A DNA stretch of 64,000 nt from Parabacteroides timonensis. Lineage in GTDB: Bacteria; Bacteroidota; Bacteroidia; Bacteroidales; Tannerellaceae. The stretch covers positions 1,668,764 to 1,732,763 of the forward strand of contig NZ_LT669940.1 of NCBI RefSeq assembly GCF_900128505.1. Direction: 5' to 3'. Below the pieces are notes generated by a model, which worked only from the letters and a program-made list of their open reading frames with translations, was not told where the DNA came from and made no database searches. Shown piece after piece: positions 34,825 to 43,331 of this stretch; positions within the stretch are counted from its first letter, which is position 1; each line of letters begins with the position of its first letter. A program made the position numbers and the translations under genes.

Positions 34825-35817
34825 TTATTGTTCTCCCAAATTAAGCAGGACAGACATGCCCGGACGTAATCCGTCGACCGGTTTTACAGGCAGGGCATGG
34901 ATCTCGAAAGTTCTCAGATCGTAACTTCCGGTCTGTTTCGTCGATTTCCAGGTGGCGAAGCTGCCCAACGGACTGACGTAGTTAATCTTGAATTCAATAT
35001 CTTTCGTTGCGATGGCGGGAACATCCGCTTTAAACGTTCCTCCCATTTTAAATAACGGCAGACGGTCTTCACGTACGTTCAGGACTACATGCACATCGTC
35101 GAGTACCACCAGGTTCATGATCGGCATACCGGCCCCTACCAATTCACCCCGCTTCGGGAAAATAGTCGAGATCTGACCAGATTCGGGAGCGACCAAGCGG
35201 GCATCCTGCAGGAGAGCTTCGACTTCGTTGACTGTCCCCTGTGCTGCCGTAACCAGTGAACGGGCACTTTCTTTATCCTGTATCCGGGCACCGTCGAGGG
35301 CCATCTGATATTCATTATAGCAGGCACGTTCGTTGGCAACGGCGGCGTTATAGAGTGCTTCCACTTCGTCTTTTCGCTGGGAGGTAACTACGCTGTCTTT
35401 ATAAAGGGCCGTGATACGGTCGTAAGTTGTTTTAGCCAGCTGGAGGTCGGACTTTGATTTATTCCATAACTGTTCTACGGATGCAACAATCTGTTTCCGT
35501 GTTCCCTCATCAATCTTTTGATTCTGGAATTTGGCAATACTCTCGAAAGCATTTACTTGCTGGTACTTCGCCATTGCTTCGGGGCTGTTGATCACCACCA
35601 ACGTATCGCCGGCTTTTACATTTTGTCCTTCTTTGACAAGGAAAGTATCTATTCTACCGGGTAACTTTCCGGATATGCGTATTTCGGTAGCTTCAATTTG
35701 TCCCTGCAGGATAACCGGCTTTTTCTTCAGCAACAGCATGCCGACAACAGATATAATTATTACAGCGATCAGTACCACAATAAAGGAGATCGTCAGGTAT
35801 TTCTTTGTATTGTCCAT
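34825..35817 (-). CDS. HlyD/EmrA-type membrane fusion protein
   Basis: A 330-residue periplasmic adaptor with one N-terminal membrane helix (about residues 7-31), split lipoyl/barrel-sandwich halves (GRIDTFLVKEGQNVKAGDTLV and a later LVAPESGQISTI), and a coiled-coil hairpin between them. It bridges the inner-membrane ABC permeases and the TolC-like outer-membrane channel. It begins about 100 nt downstream of the TolC-like gene, across a partial copy of a repeat. Confidence 0.92.
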   Translation of the reverse strand: MDNTKKYLTISFIVVLIAVIIISVVGMLLLKKKPVILQGQIEATEIRISGKLPGRIDTFLVKEGQNVKAGDTLVVINSPEAMAKYQQVNAFESIAKFQNQKIDEGTRKQIVASVEQLWNKSKSDLQLAKTTYDRITALYKDSVVTSQRKDEVEALYNAAVANERACYNEYQMALDGARIQDKESARSLVTAAQGTVNEVEALLQDARLVAPESGQISTIFPKRGELVGAGMPIMNLVVLDDVHVVLNVREDRLPLFKMGGTFKADVPAIATKDIEFKINYVSPLGSFATWKSTKQTGSYDLRTFEIHALPVKPVDGLRPGMSVLLNLGEQ

Positions 35818-35856
35818 AATTATTTTCGTTTATTGTTGATTCAATATTTGTCAAAT

Positions 35857-35917
35857 TTGAGCCTATTCGTGTCATTGTCTTCAACAAGGCTTTGCCTTGT
35901 ACTGTAGGCTCTCTTTT
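35857..35917. repeat. partial copy of intergenic repeat also seen near 7476-7540
   Basis: The stretch closely follows the left end of the 7476-7748 unit: GAGCCTATT, then TCATTGTCTT, then a small hairpin (here AAGGCTTTGCCTT), then GGCTCTCTTTT. It separates the TolC-like and HlyD-like genes. Confidence 0.6.
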
Positions 35918-35918
35918 T

Positions 35919-37352
35919 CTATATAATCTCCGTCGTTCCCTCTAACCGGTATTGATGGAATGATTCCGGAATACCGCAGATAGACAGGAGGTTAATTAAT
36001 GCTACATCATATTGGTAATAGGCCAGCAGAAAGGCAGTCTTCACTTTTGAAAGCATAACTTCCGCATCTACAACTTCGGTGGATGTTGCCATTCCTTCCT
36101 GGAAGGATTTTTGCCGGATACGCACCAGCTCGTTACTCATTTCGAGCGTTGTATTCAGGGCTTTTACATTATCGAGTGCGTTTTGTAATTGGGTGTAATA
36201 CTTATCGACTCCTACCTTCAGGTCCGTCACCGCTTTATCTTTTCCGATAGCCAGCGTTTGACTGGTGAGGCGAGCCTGCCGTATCTTCTTTTCCCGGTTC
36301 AGTCCGTCGAAAATATTCCAGGTAAAGCCGATACCCACCATCGTACGGGGCATCAGATATTTATCCACACCATGCGAATAAAGAATCTGTTTACCGAACA
36401 AAGCGATTGTAGGCACATAACCGGAGCGTCCGATCTTCAATTCATTCCCGGCAATATTCTCTTGCAGCTTTAATTGGTTAACCAGATAGTTATTGGCAGG
36501 AACCATTTCTTTAAAATAATCGGCAGAAGGAATATTCGTATTAATAAAGAGGGAAGTCGTTGTACTGATATCTTTTTCTTCTTCCATATTCAGCAGACTT
36601 TTCAATGCCTGCTGGGCTACTTCCAAATCTTTGCGGGACGATTCCAATTCCCGTTTTGCCTCATCCATGCTAACCTGGGCGAAAAGGCGTTCGGCACGGT
36701 TTATCATACCGTTCTGTTCCAGTTTAAGAGCTTGGTCATAATGCGTTTTCAGTGAGTTGTAAGTTTCTTCCTTTACGGCGACCACCCGCTGCCCGAGACG
36801 TAACCCGAAATAACTTTCAATCAATAACGATTGTTGGTTGGCATTTACCTGTTCCCGGTTGACTTCGGCGATATTGACCATCGTCTTCCCGATCTTATTC
36901 GCGAAAATACGTTTTCCCCCTGTAAAAAGAGGCCAGGTGACATTTGCATCGATGGAAGTGATATTCTGTGAAATAAGCGGAAGGGTCAATGTGTTCTGTC
37001 CGATCTTGTCCAGAATAGAAGAGATAAACTGATCGTCGGGGATGATGGAATGAACAAAATCTTTTGCCGGCTCAGTGAACTGGTCTAATGGTTGCTTTAC
37101 TTCGACCGGATTCGACATATGTACAAAGGCGCCGGCTGCACTGACCGAAGGATACCAGAAAGAGTTCAATTTCTGATGTTCGTTTTTTGCCAGCTCCACC
37201 TCTTTTCCTGCGATCCGGATGCTCCAGTTCTCCTTCTGAAGCAGCTCCATCGACTGCTCCAAGGTCAGATCGACCGTCTCCGTCTGGGCAGAAGTCAGGA
37301 CAGGAAAAAGAAACAGCAAGCCAATACTGAAATGCGTTAAGTTATTAATCAT
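35919..37352 (-). CDS. TolC family outer-membrane efflux protein
   Basis: About 477 residues from the preferred start (ATG at 37352), which gives a clean signal peptide (IGLLFLFPVLTSAQ); an upstream ATG at 37397 adds 15 residues without benefit. Two OEP repeats of long helices and barrel strands are recognisable. It forms the outer-membrane duct of the tripartite exporter and is the first gene of the four-gene operon. Confidence 0.92.
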   Translation of the reverse strand: MINNLTHFSIGLLFLFPVLTSAQTETVDLTLEQSMELLQKENWSIRIAGKEVELAKNEHQKLNSFWYPSVSAAGAFVHMSNPVEVKQPLDQFTEPAKDFVHSIIPDDQFISSILDKIGQNTLTLPLISQNITSIDANVTWPLFTGGKRIFANKIGKTMVNIAEVNREQVNANQQSLLIESYFGLRLGQRVVAVKEETYNSLKTHYDQALKLEQNGMINRAERLFAQVSMDEAKRELESSRKDLEVAQQALKSLLNMEEEKDISTTTSLFINTNIPSADYFKEMVPANNYLVNQLKLQENIAGNELKIGRSGYVPTIALFGKQILYSHGVDKYLMPRTMVGIGFTWNIFDGLNREKKIRQARLTSQTLAIGKDKAVTDLKVGVDKYYTQLQNALDNVKALNTTLEMSNELVRIRQKSFQEGMATSTEVVDAEVMLSKVKTAFLLAYYQYDVALINLLSICGIPESFHQYRLEGTTEII

Positions 37353-37423
37353 AAATGCGTTTAAATTTAGTTCGAGCGAATTTTTGATTAATAACAAAGC
37401 CCTCTCCGGGATTGTTCAGCAGG

Positions 37424-38641
37424 CTAACTTCCTTTTTTAGAGGCTTTCTTCAAGTCCGGTAAAAACCAAGTGACCAGCCCAATCAGCGGCATATAAGCAC
37501 AAACATTGTAAACGGTCTCGATGCCATAGTGGTCGGCCAGATTACCCAACACTGCCGATGCAATCCCTGCTACACCAAAAGCAAAACCAAAGAATAAACC
37601 GGAAATAAGCCCCAGTTTATAAGGTAACAACTCCTGAGCATATACTAGAATAGCCGGAAATGCAGAAGATAACGTCAAGCCGACACAAAAACTCAGGACG
37701 GCCGTCAGATATAAACTATGTACATGCGGCATTACCAACGAAAAAGGAGCCGCACCGAGAATAGATGCCCAAATAACATATTTGCGTCCTACCTTATCCC
37801 CTATCGGACCGCCCATCAGTGTTCCCAGGGCAGTAGCTATCAGAAAGACAAACAGGAACAACTGCGAAGATTGCACGCTCACCCCGAACTTCTCTATCAA
37901 ATAAAAGGTATAATAACTGTTCAGGCTCGCCATATAAATATATTTGGAAAAGATAAGAACCAGCAGGATGGAAATAGAGAAAATTGTTTTACCCAATGGC
38001 AAAGGCATCTCGATACGGCGTTTCGAAGAACCTGTGTCCTCACGTTTAAACCTCTGAAGCAATCCTTTATACCATCGTCCCACATAAGTCATGATCAGGA
38101 TAGCAATAAAAGCCAGAATTGAAAATAAAGCAATATGACTGCGTCCGTAAGGAGCTACCAGGATAGCGACCAATAACGGTCCCAACGATCCTCCCAGGTT
38201 TCCGCCCACCTGGAATAATGATTGTGCCAATCCCCTCTTTCCTCCTGAAGCCAACGAAGTTAACCGTGAAGCTTCCGGATGGAATATCGACGAACCGACT
38301 CCTATCAAAGCGACAGAACACAAGACCCAGGGTAAAGAATTTGCAAAGGCGAGGCTAAGCAAACCGATCAATGTAAAACTCATACCGATAGGCAAAGACC
38401 ACGGAGAAGGATTTTTATCGAAATATAATCCGGTAAGCGGCTGAAATACGGATGCTGCTGATTGATAAACCAGCGTAATCAAACCGATCTGAGCAAAATT
38501 CAGTGCCAGATCATCTTTAAATAACGGATAAACAGCTGTAATGACAGATTGTAATGAATCATTTATACAATGCGATATACTTAACGCCACTAAAATCCGG
38601 AAGGTAATCCCACTTGCCGACTCTACCTTATTTTGTCCCAT
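37424..38641 (-). CDS. MFS transporter, fosmidomycin-resistance (Fsr)-like
   Basis: A 405-residue protein with about 12 membrane helices. Early motifs (HCINDSLQSVITAVYPLF) and GSSIFHPEASRLTS are typical of the Fsr-like branch of MFS drug exporters. A minus-strand -7 TATTTTTG (38668-38675) lies ~27 nt upstream. It is probably monocistronic, with a 71-nt gap to the exporter operon on the same strand. The substrate is unknown. Confidence 0.9.
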   Translation of the reverse strand: MGQNKVESASGITFRILVALSISHCINDSLQSVITAVYPLFKDDLALNFAQIGLITLVYQSAASVFQPLTGLYFDKNPSPWSLPIGMSFTLIGLLSLAFANSLPWVLCSVALIGVGSSIFHPEASRLTSLASGGKRGLAQSLFQVGGNLGGSLGPLLVAILVAPYGRSHIALFSILAFIAILIMTYVGRWYKGLLQRFKREDTGSSKRRIEMPLPLGKTIFSISILLVLIFSKYIYMASLNSYYTFYLIEKFGVSVQSSQLFLFVFLIATALGTLMGGPIGDKVGRKYVIWASILGAAPFSLVMPHVHSLYLTAVLSFCVGLTLSSAFPAILVYAQELLPYKLGLISGLFFGFAFGVAGIASAVLGNLADHYGIETVYNVCAYMPLIGLVTWFLPDLKKASKKGS

Positions 38642-39112
38642 TTGTAACCTATTTGCCTATTGAGCCGCAAAAATACATAATAAAAACGAAGGCTCGCTAA
38701 CAACCGGATATTTATTTACTGAACGGATTTATTGGGAAAATTGAAAAGACAGTGTTTTTTCAAGATGTAAAATTCTATCAATTAACATTTAGATTTGTTT
38801 CCATAAACACCTCTCAAGCCCTTATTCTTTAATGTCAGTACCGCAATAACGCATCATTTTAACAAAACTTTTCTTTCAGATCTTTTTGATTCTTTACGTA
38901 AACTGCCGTGAGCCAAACGGCCTTATAGTTGTTTTATCGTTGAACAACTAAACAAAGAGCATGAATAATGAGAATTAAACTTTAGAACTGTGCCGGAGAT
39001 GAAAGGAAATCTTGTATCCATCTCTCCCGAAACCTACGCCAATTCCCCCTATCTCCCTTATCGCCCTGATGTAAGAGACTATTTTCACTCCGGTACAGCG
39101 TCTAAAGTTTAC
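38642..39112. other. 471-bp intergenic region with imperfect long-range inverted repeat
   Basis: Besides the MFS promoter (38668-38675) it contains an 8-bp hairpin (TAGTTGTT/AACAACTA, 38926-38950). It also has an imperfect inverted repeat, 38977-38997 versus 39088-39110 (AAACTTTAGA/TCTAAAGTTT at the ends), enclosing ~90 bp, ending at the FHA stop codon. No -7 motif is visible inside that repeat. A 76-codon plus-strand ORF here is not credible. The region may hold the FHA terminator or a structured RNA. Confidence 0.4.
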
Positions 39113-39655
39113 TTAAAAATCTTCTTCCTCCTCCTCGTTAGCCGTATGAAGTATAAATGTAGTGGCCCCCATGGTTACAATCGCACCTTCACCAATCCGT
39201 ACCTGTTCCTTCTTTCCTAAGATAACGCTACGAAGGAACGTGCCGGTCATACTCTGGTTATCACGCAGGGTATAGATAAACTTACCTTCCTTGTCCTGTT
39301 TTACATTGATTATACAGTGTTTGCGTCCCACACTCGGATCGCTGGTAATAATAGAGACATCCACACCTTCCGTGTCTTTATTTCTACGCCCAATCATATT
39401 ATCTCCCAAAACCAACGGCAGATCTTGCTTAAAACCAAACGTATTTTCAATTACAGTGATATAACCGCAAGAGAAATCCGGTTCCTTCACCTCTTTCTCC
39501 TGGCCGGACTCCGTACGGATTGTCTTTCTTCCCAGCTTTATCTTAAATTGCGATCCGCATTGAGGACACACAAAAGCCAGTACTTGTCCATCCGGATACT
39601 TGGTTTCATCAAACGATAACTGATTATCACATTTGGGGCAGAATATTCTTTTCAT
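39113..39655 (-). CDS. FHA domain protein with N-terminal zinc ribbon
   Basis: A 180-residue protein from the ATG at 39655; the frame runs further upstream, but that part crosses the promoter (minus-strand -7 TATCTTTG, 39689-39696). The N-terminus is a CPKC ... CPQC zinc ribbon (residues ~6-35). Residues ~75-165 form an FHA domain (IGRRN, SVGRKHC and TGTFLR signatures), which binds phosphothreonine peptides. It ends in an acidic EEEEEDF tail. Likely cytoplasmic signalling or scaffold; partner unknown. Confidence 0.88.
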   Translation of the reverse strand: MKRIFCPKCDNQLSFDETKYPDGQVLAFVCPQCGSQFKIKLGRKTIRTESGQEKEVKEPDFSCGYITVIENTFGFKQDLPLVLGDNMIGRRNKDTEGVDVSIITSDPSVGRKHCIINVKQDKEGKFIYTLRDNQSMTGTFLRSVILGKKEQVRIGEGAIVTMGATTFILHTANEEEEEDF

Positions 39656-39737
39656 ATTATTTATCGGAGCATTTACATTTACGAAGTACAAAGATAAGCC
39701 TTTTTCCACGGATACAAAGATTGAAACCTTTATAAAA

Positions 39738-39806
39738 CAAAAAAGGCTATCCATCACGGACAGCCAATCTTCATTGTTAACCTTAAATCTAATACCATGA
39801 AAAACA
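39738..39806 (-). ncRNA. putative small RNA, copy 1
   Basis: On the minus strand a -7 TATATTTG (39812-39819) is followed by about 70 nt ending in an intrinsic terminator: stem 39745-39752/39758-39765, then six T's (39744-39739). The segment is nearly identical to a second locus at 48583-48650, with the same promoter and terminator. There is no plausible ORF in the transcript. A perfect palindrome TTATGCAGCATAA overlaps the -33 region (39831-39843). Repeated, promoter-to-terminator conservation supports a real paralogous sRNA. Confidence 0.65.
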
Positions 39807-39830
39807 CAGTGCAAATATAGAGGTTTTATG

Positions 39831-39904
39831 TTATGCAGCATAATGTTTTGCTTGCAAATCTCATTCTTTTAATAGAGTTTAACAAACACATGCTGCATAA
39901 CATG
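39831..39904. promoter_or_regulatory. putative operator sites upstream of sRNA copy 1
   Basis: The palindrome TTATGCAGCATAA at 39831-39843 recurs as the inverted half ATGCTGCATAACAT at 39890-39904 (matching ATGTTATGCAGCAT). The pair brackets ~45 bp where a -33 box would be expected, suggesting binding by a dimeric regulator. Confidence 0.4.
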
Positions 39905-39928
39905 TTTTTAGAGCATCAAATGCCTGTG

Positions 39929-41617
39929 TTAATTCAGTGGCATATCGATTCCGGTCGGGTTGAGACCAGGACCACCACCACCTGTATAACCCCTGCTTTC
40001 ACCTGTTTTCCAAGGAGAAATCCAAAAAGCATACAGATCTCCGTCCGTTACATAAAATTTTATTTTGACAATCTGCCCCATCAGAGAAGACAGATCTTTA
40101 CCTGATTTCCATGTAACCATCTGTCCGGTTGAATTCAGATCTTTCATCGCTTCACAGTCATTTTTAGAAAACCCGGGTATTACCTTTCCATTTTCATCCA
40201 ATATTTCTACCAGCAGATCTTTTACCTGCGCATTGACAAAGAAGTATTTGCCATCGAACTTAATCTTCTCGGTCGTCAGGAAGCCTTGTCCCGGAGTTTG
40301 CATAGAAACAAACCCATCACGGCGCAGTGTTGCCATACCCGTAGAAGTAAATCCATCCCACATAACATCATTCTTCATTCTTCCGCTGGAATATAAATAT
40401 AAAGAGTCGCCAACAATCAGAGGAACACCGATAATCGACTGCATATTTCCCCAATTCCATGCCCCTTCGGTTTCATTTACTCCCATAACAGGTTCGTAAG
40501 TAGGACGATAGAAATGGAAACCGTCACGACTGTACCCCATCCCTATTTCATTCCTTTTTTGGATACCCAATTTATCACAAACATCATTTTCCGGACCTTT
40601 CCACATAGCATAAAATCCTAACATGATACTTTCATAAGGCATTGCATCAAAATTGTAAATGGCAGGCCGTACATCAGGGAACTCCGGGTGTACCAACTCC
40701 TTATCCGAAGGAGTAAACCATAAGACTATATTTTTATCTTTGATTCCCTTTGCCAACGAATGTGCTACACTGACAGCCATTTCCGGATCTTCATTCTCCA
40801 GATAGCCTCTCGAACGTCCGTCTGCTTTAGAGCCCTGACGAAGACTGATCGCCCACTTCTTCGTAAAAGGATTATAAAAAGCAGTAGTACGATCACCAAC
40901 CGGACCGGATTGAGCTACTCCCTCCGACCAATGAATACCATCTTTCGAGTATTTCAAAATGACTTTCCATCCTCCCCGGTGCTTTTCCACATTAAATAGT
41001 TTGAAACGCTTTTCCGGGTCCGGGCAGGTTTTATCCAACCACACGGTGGCCGCATCCCTATCACAGGTATCCACAATATTGGTACCCGGTTCTATGTCCA
41101 TATTAACCTTCTCCCAATGTTTACCATCAAGAGATTCCGCATAACAGGTGTAGAAACTCTGACGATGTTTATGCATAGAACCAGCCCCGGCCAGATACCA
41201 CATTTTAAATTTTCGGTCGGTTTCATCATACCATATACCATCACTGAAAGGTGCAGCATAAGGAGCACGTTCAAAAGTATACTCCCATTCTTTATCAGGT
41301 GCTAATACAGGATTCCCCTCATAAAATTTGGCTTTATGAGAGACACGCTGCAGATCGGTTTCTGCAATAAGAAAATCATCCACAAACAGCTGACGCCCCA
41401 GATTGACCGGTATTACTGTCGGTTTATTTTCAATGTATGGCAAAGGCATTTCCCTGCATATACCATCGTCTGCCATACCTGGCGGCCAATGTTCCGGAAG
41501 GACTATACCATTATGCAATGTTTTATTATCTTCTTTTACCTGATTATTGCTTTGCGAGGAGATGCAGCCTGTTAAAAAGGCTGCACATACCCAATAATAA
41601 ACTATTTTCATGATCAT
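39929..41617 (-). CDS. lipoprotein, probable glycoside hydrolase of beta-propeller (GH43/GH32-like) type
   Basis: A 562-residue lipoprotein (lipobox FLTGC). From about residue 75 the chain shows repeated blade-like segments (FVDDFLIAE, KFKMWYLAG, DGIHWSEG, RDGFHFYRP) typical of five-bladed propeller hydrolases such as GH43/GH32 relatives. I cannot assign a CAZy family, and the catalytic residues are not certain. It is the last gene of the sigma/FecR/SusC/SusD operon, 12 nt after SusD, so it is presumably the glycan-cleaving enzyme of that locus. Confidence 0.65.
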   Translation of the reverse strand: MIMKIVYYWVCAAFLTGCISSQSNNQVKEDNKTLHNGIVLPEHWPPGMADDGICREMPLPYIENKPTVIPVNLGRQLFVDDFLIAETDLQRVSHKAKFYEGNPVLAPDKEWEYTFERAPYAAPFSDGIWYDETDRKFKMWYLAGAGSMHKHRQSFYTCYAESLDGKHWEKVNMDIEPGTNIVDTCDRDAATVWLDKTCPDPEKRFKLFNVEKHRGGWKVILKYSKDGIHWSEGVAQSGPVGDRTTAFYNPFTKKWAISLRQGSKADGRSRGYLENEDPEMAVSVAHSLAKGIKDKNIVLWFTPSDKELVHPEFPDVRPAIYNFDAMPYESIMLGFYAMWKGPENDVCDKLGIQKRNEIGMGYSRDGFHFYRPTYEPVMGVNETEGAWNWGNMQSIIGVPLIVGDSLYLYSSGRMKNDVMWDGFTSTGMATLRRDGFVSMQTPGQGFLTTEKIKFDGKYFFVNAQVKDLLVEILDENGKVIPGFSKNDCEAMKDLNSTGQMVTWKSGKDLSSLMGQIVKIKFYVTDGDLYAFWISPWKTGESRGYTGGGGPGLNPTGIDMPLN

Positions 41618-41629
41618 TCTGATTTTTAA

Positions 41630-43324
41630 TTACCAACCCGGGTTGTTTTTAATTATATACGGATTTCCTTCCACCTCGTCTATCGGCAACGGGATCCATT
41701 CATTCTTATTTTCCTGGAACCCCATATACTGAGCTCTACTAAACTTTTTAAACAAAGGATCGGAAGCTTCCAACTCACGAAAGCGCTCCGTCACTTTGCC
41801 CCAACGAAGCAAATCAAAGAAACGAAAACCTTCATAAGTTAGTTCCAGAATACGCTCATTCTCTATTGTTTCCATATTCGCTTCGGTAATATGGGAAACT
41901 CCAGCCCTATCGCGAACCTGATTAATGGCTTCCAGCGGAGTTATATTTGCCACAGCTTTACCTCCCATCACAACAGCCTCGGCATACATCAACAATACAT
42001 CCGAATAACGGATCATACGCCAATTAACACCTTGTGCACGGCCATTGAAGAAATGGGCACCGGCATCATCTGTTGGAGGAAGTGTCCAATCCAGCCATTT
42101 TTTACTACACATCTTATATCCGGCAGCCAGTTCATACTGGTCACCGAACGTTCCATCCGGGGAACCCATTTCAGTTGCCCAATCTTTATTTTCAAGGAAA
42201 GTGACTTTCAATCCGTCTGGTTTGATTATTTCCGGAGCATTGTCATTGAAAACGAACGAGCCGAACATACGCGGGTCTGTTTTTCCGTCCACTGTTTTGG
42301 ATGCAACAAATGTATCGTATAACCAATTATGCATGACTTGTGCGGAACCATTCGAATTCCTATTTTTGTTCATGATACACATCTTACAACGAATATCATT
42401 AAACAGGCCGCTATCGACAAAGCCAGGGTTAAATCCGGTATTCAAGACACCGACAAACTGTATTTCGAAAATTGATTCATCATTGTTTTCATGAGCCACA
42501 TCAAAATTCCATGAATAGTCATCCACCAATCTATAATTACCACAATTGCCATTGATTATTTCCGCAAAAGCAGCAGCAGCCTCATCATAATAGGTCGTTT
42601 GAGAAGTACCGTATTTAGGTTCTATACCGGAACGATAAAGATATGCTTTCCCTAAAAGAGCACATGCAGAAGCCCTGGTTACACGTCCTTTATTCTTTGC
42701 GTCCCAATAATCTTTACCGGGAAGTAAATCTTTGGCCTTAATCAAATCACCAATAATGAAATCCCAGGCTTCTTCGGGAGTTGCCTGCGGCTTATATTCA
42801 TTGGGGGCTTTAGGTAATTCCTTTATTAAAGGAATATTCCTGTAATTGATAAATAAGAAATAGTGCGTGAATGCACGAAGGAAATAAGCCTCACCTAGAT
42901 AGGCATCATGCTGCTCTTTATTACTAAATTCAAGATCAGTAAGACTTTCAATCATTTGATTAGCCTGCGACGCGGCCGTATACATCAACTGAAACGGCTG
43001 TACCAAAGAATAATACGAAGGTGTGAATTCTTCATTGTAGGCACCGGGTACACCGTAGTCTGCCACAGAACAACCTTCATCACTACGGGTTAACATCAAA
43101 CCAAAACCACAGGCTCCCAGATTACGGGGAGTAGAGATATATCCATAAATACCCAGAACTCCCTTATTACAATTTTCCGGTGTTGTATAAAATGAATTTA
43201 CATCCATTTGATTCGGATTGACAGATAATTCGTCAAAAATATCTTCACAAGATGTCATCAAACCGGTAATTATAAAGCCGGTGACTAATAGTACTATTTT
43301 ATGCAAACTTGTTTTCATATTCAT
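41630..43324 (-). CDS. SusD/RagB-family surface lipoprotein
   Basis: A 564-residue lipoprotein (signal peptide ending GLMTSC) with the SusD pattern: TPR-like helices and a conserved C-terminal ERILELTYEGFRFFDLLRWG segment. It lies 7 nt downstream of SusC. It binds the ligand of the locus at the cell surface. Confidence 0.93.
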   Translation of the reverse strand: MNMKTSLHKIVLLVTGFIITGLMTSCEDIFDELSVNPNQMDVNSFYTTPENCNKGVLGIYGYISTPRNLGACGFGLMLTRSDEGCSVADYGVPGAYNEEFTPSYYSLVQPFQLMYTAASQANQMIESLTDLEFSNKEQHDAYLGEAYFLRAFTHYFLFINYRNIPLIKELPKAPNEYKPQATPEEAWDFIIGDLIKAKDLLPGKDYWDAKNKGRVTRASACALLGKAYLYRSGIEPKYGTSQTTYYDEAAAAFAEIINGNCGNYRLVDDYSWNFDVAHENNDESIFEIQFVGVLNTGFNPGFVDSGLFNDIRCKMCIMNKNRNSNGSAQVMHNWLYDTFVASKTVDGKTDPRMFGSFVFNDNAPEIIKPDGLKVTFLENKDWATEMGSPDGTFGDQYELAAGYKMCSKKWLDWTLPPTDDAGAHFFNGRAQGVNWRMIRYSDVLLMYAEAVVMGGKAVANITPLEAINQVRDRAGVSHITEANMETIENERILELTYEGFRFFDLLRWGKVTERFRELEASDPLFKKFSRAQYMGFQENKNEWIPLPIDEVEGNPYIIKNNPGW

Positions 43325-43331
43325 TCAAGTA

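Noticed and set aside
38990..39220. 76-codon plus-strand ORF
   Set aside because: Overlaps the FHA coding end on the opposite strand and shows no family or promoter.
39798..39821. Seven-codon plus-strand ORF (MKNTVQI) conserved in both repeat copies
   Set aside because: The conservation is better explained by the minus-strand promoter and sRNA 5' end, which overlap it; the plus strand has no promoter there.
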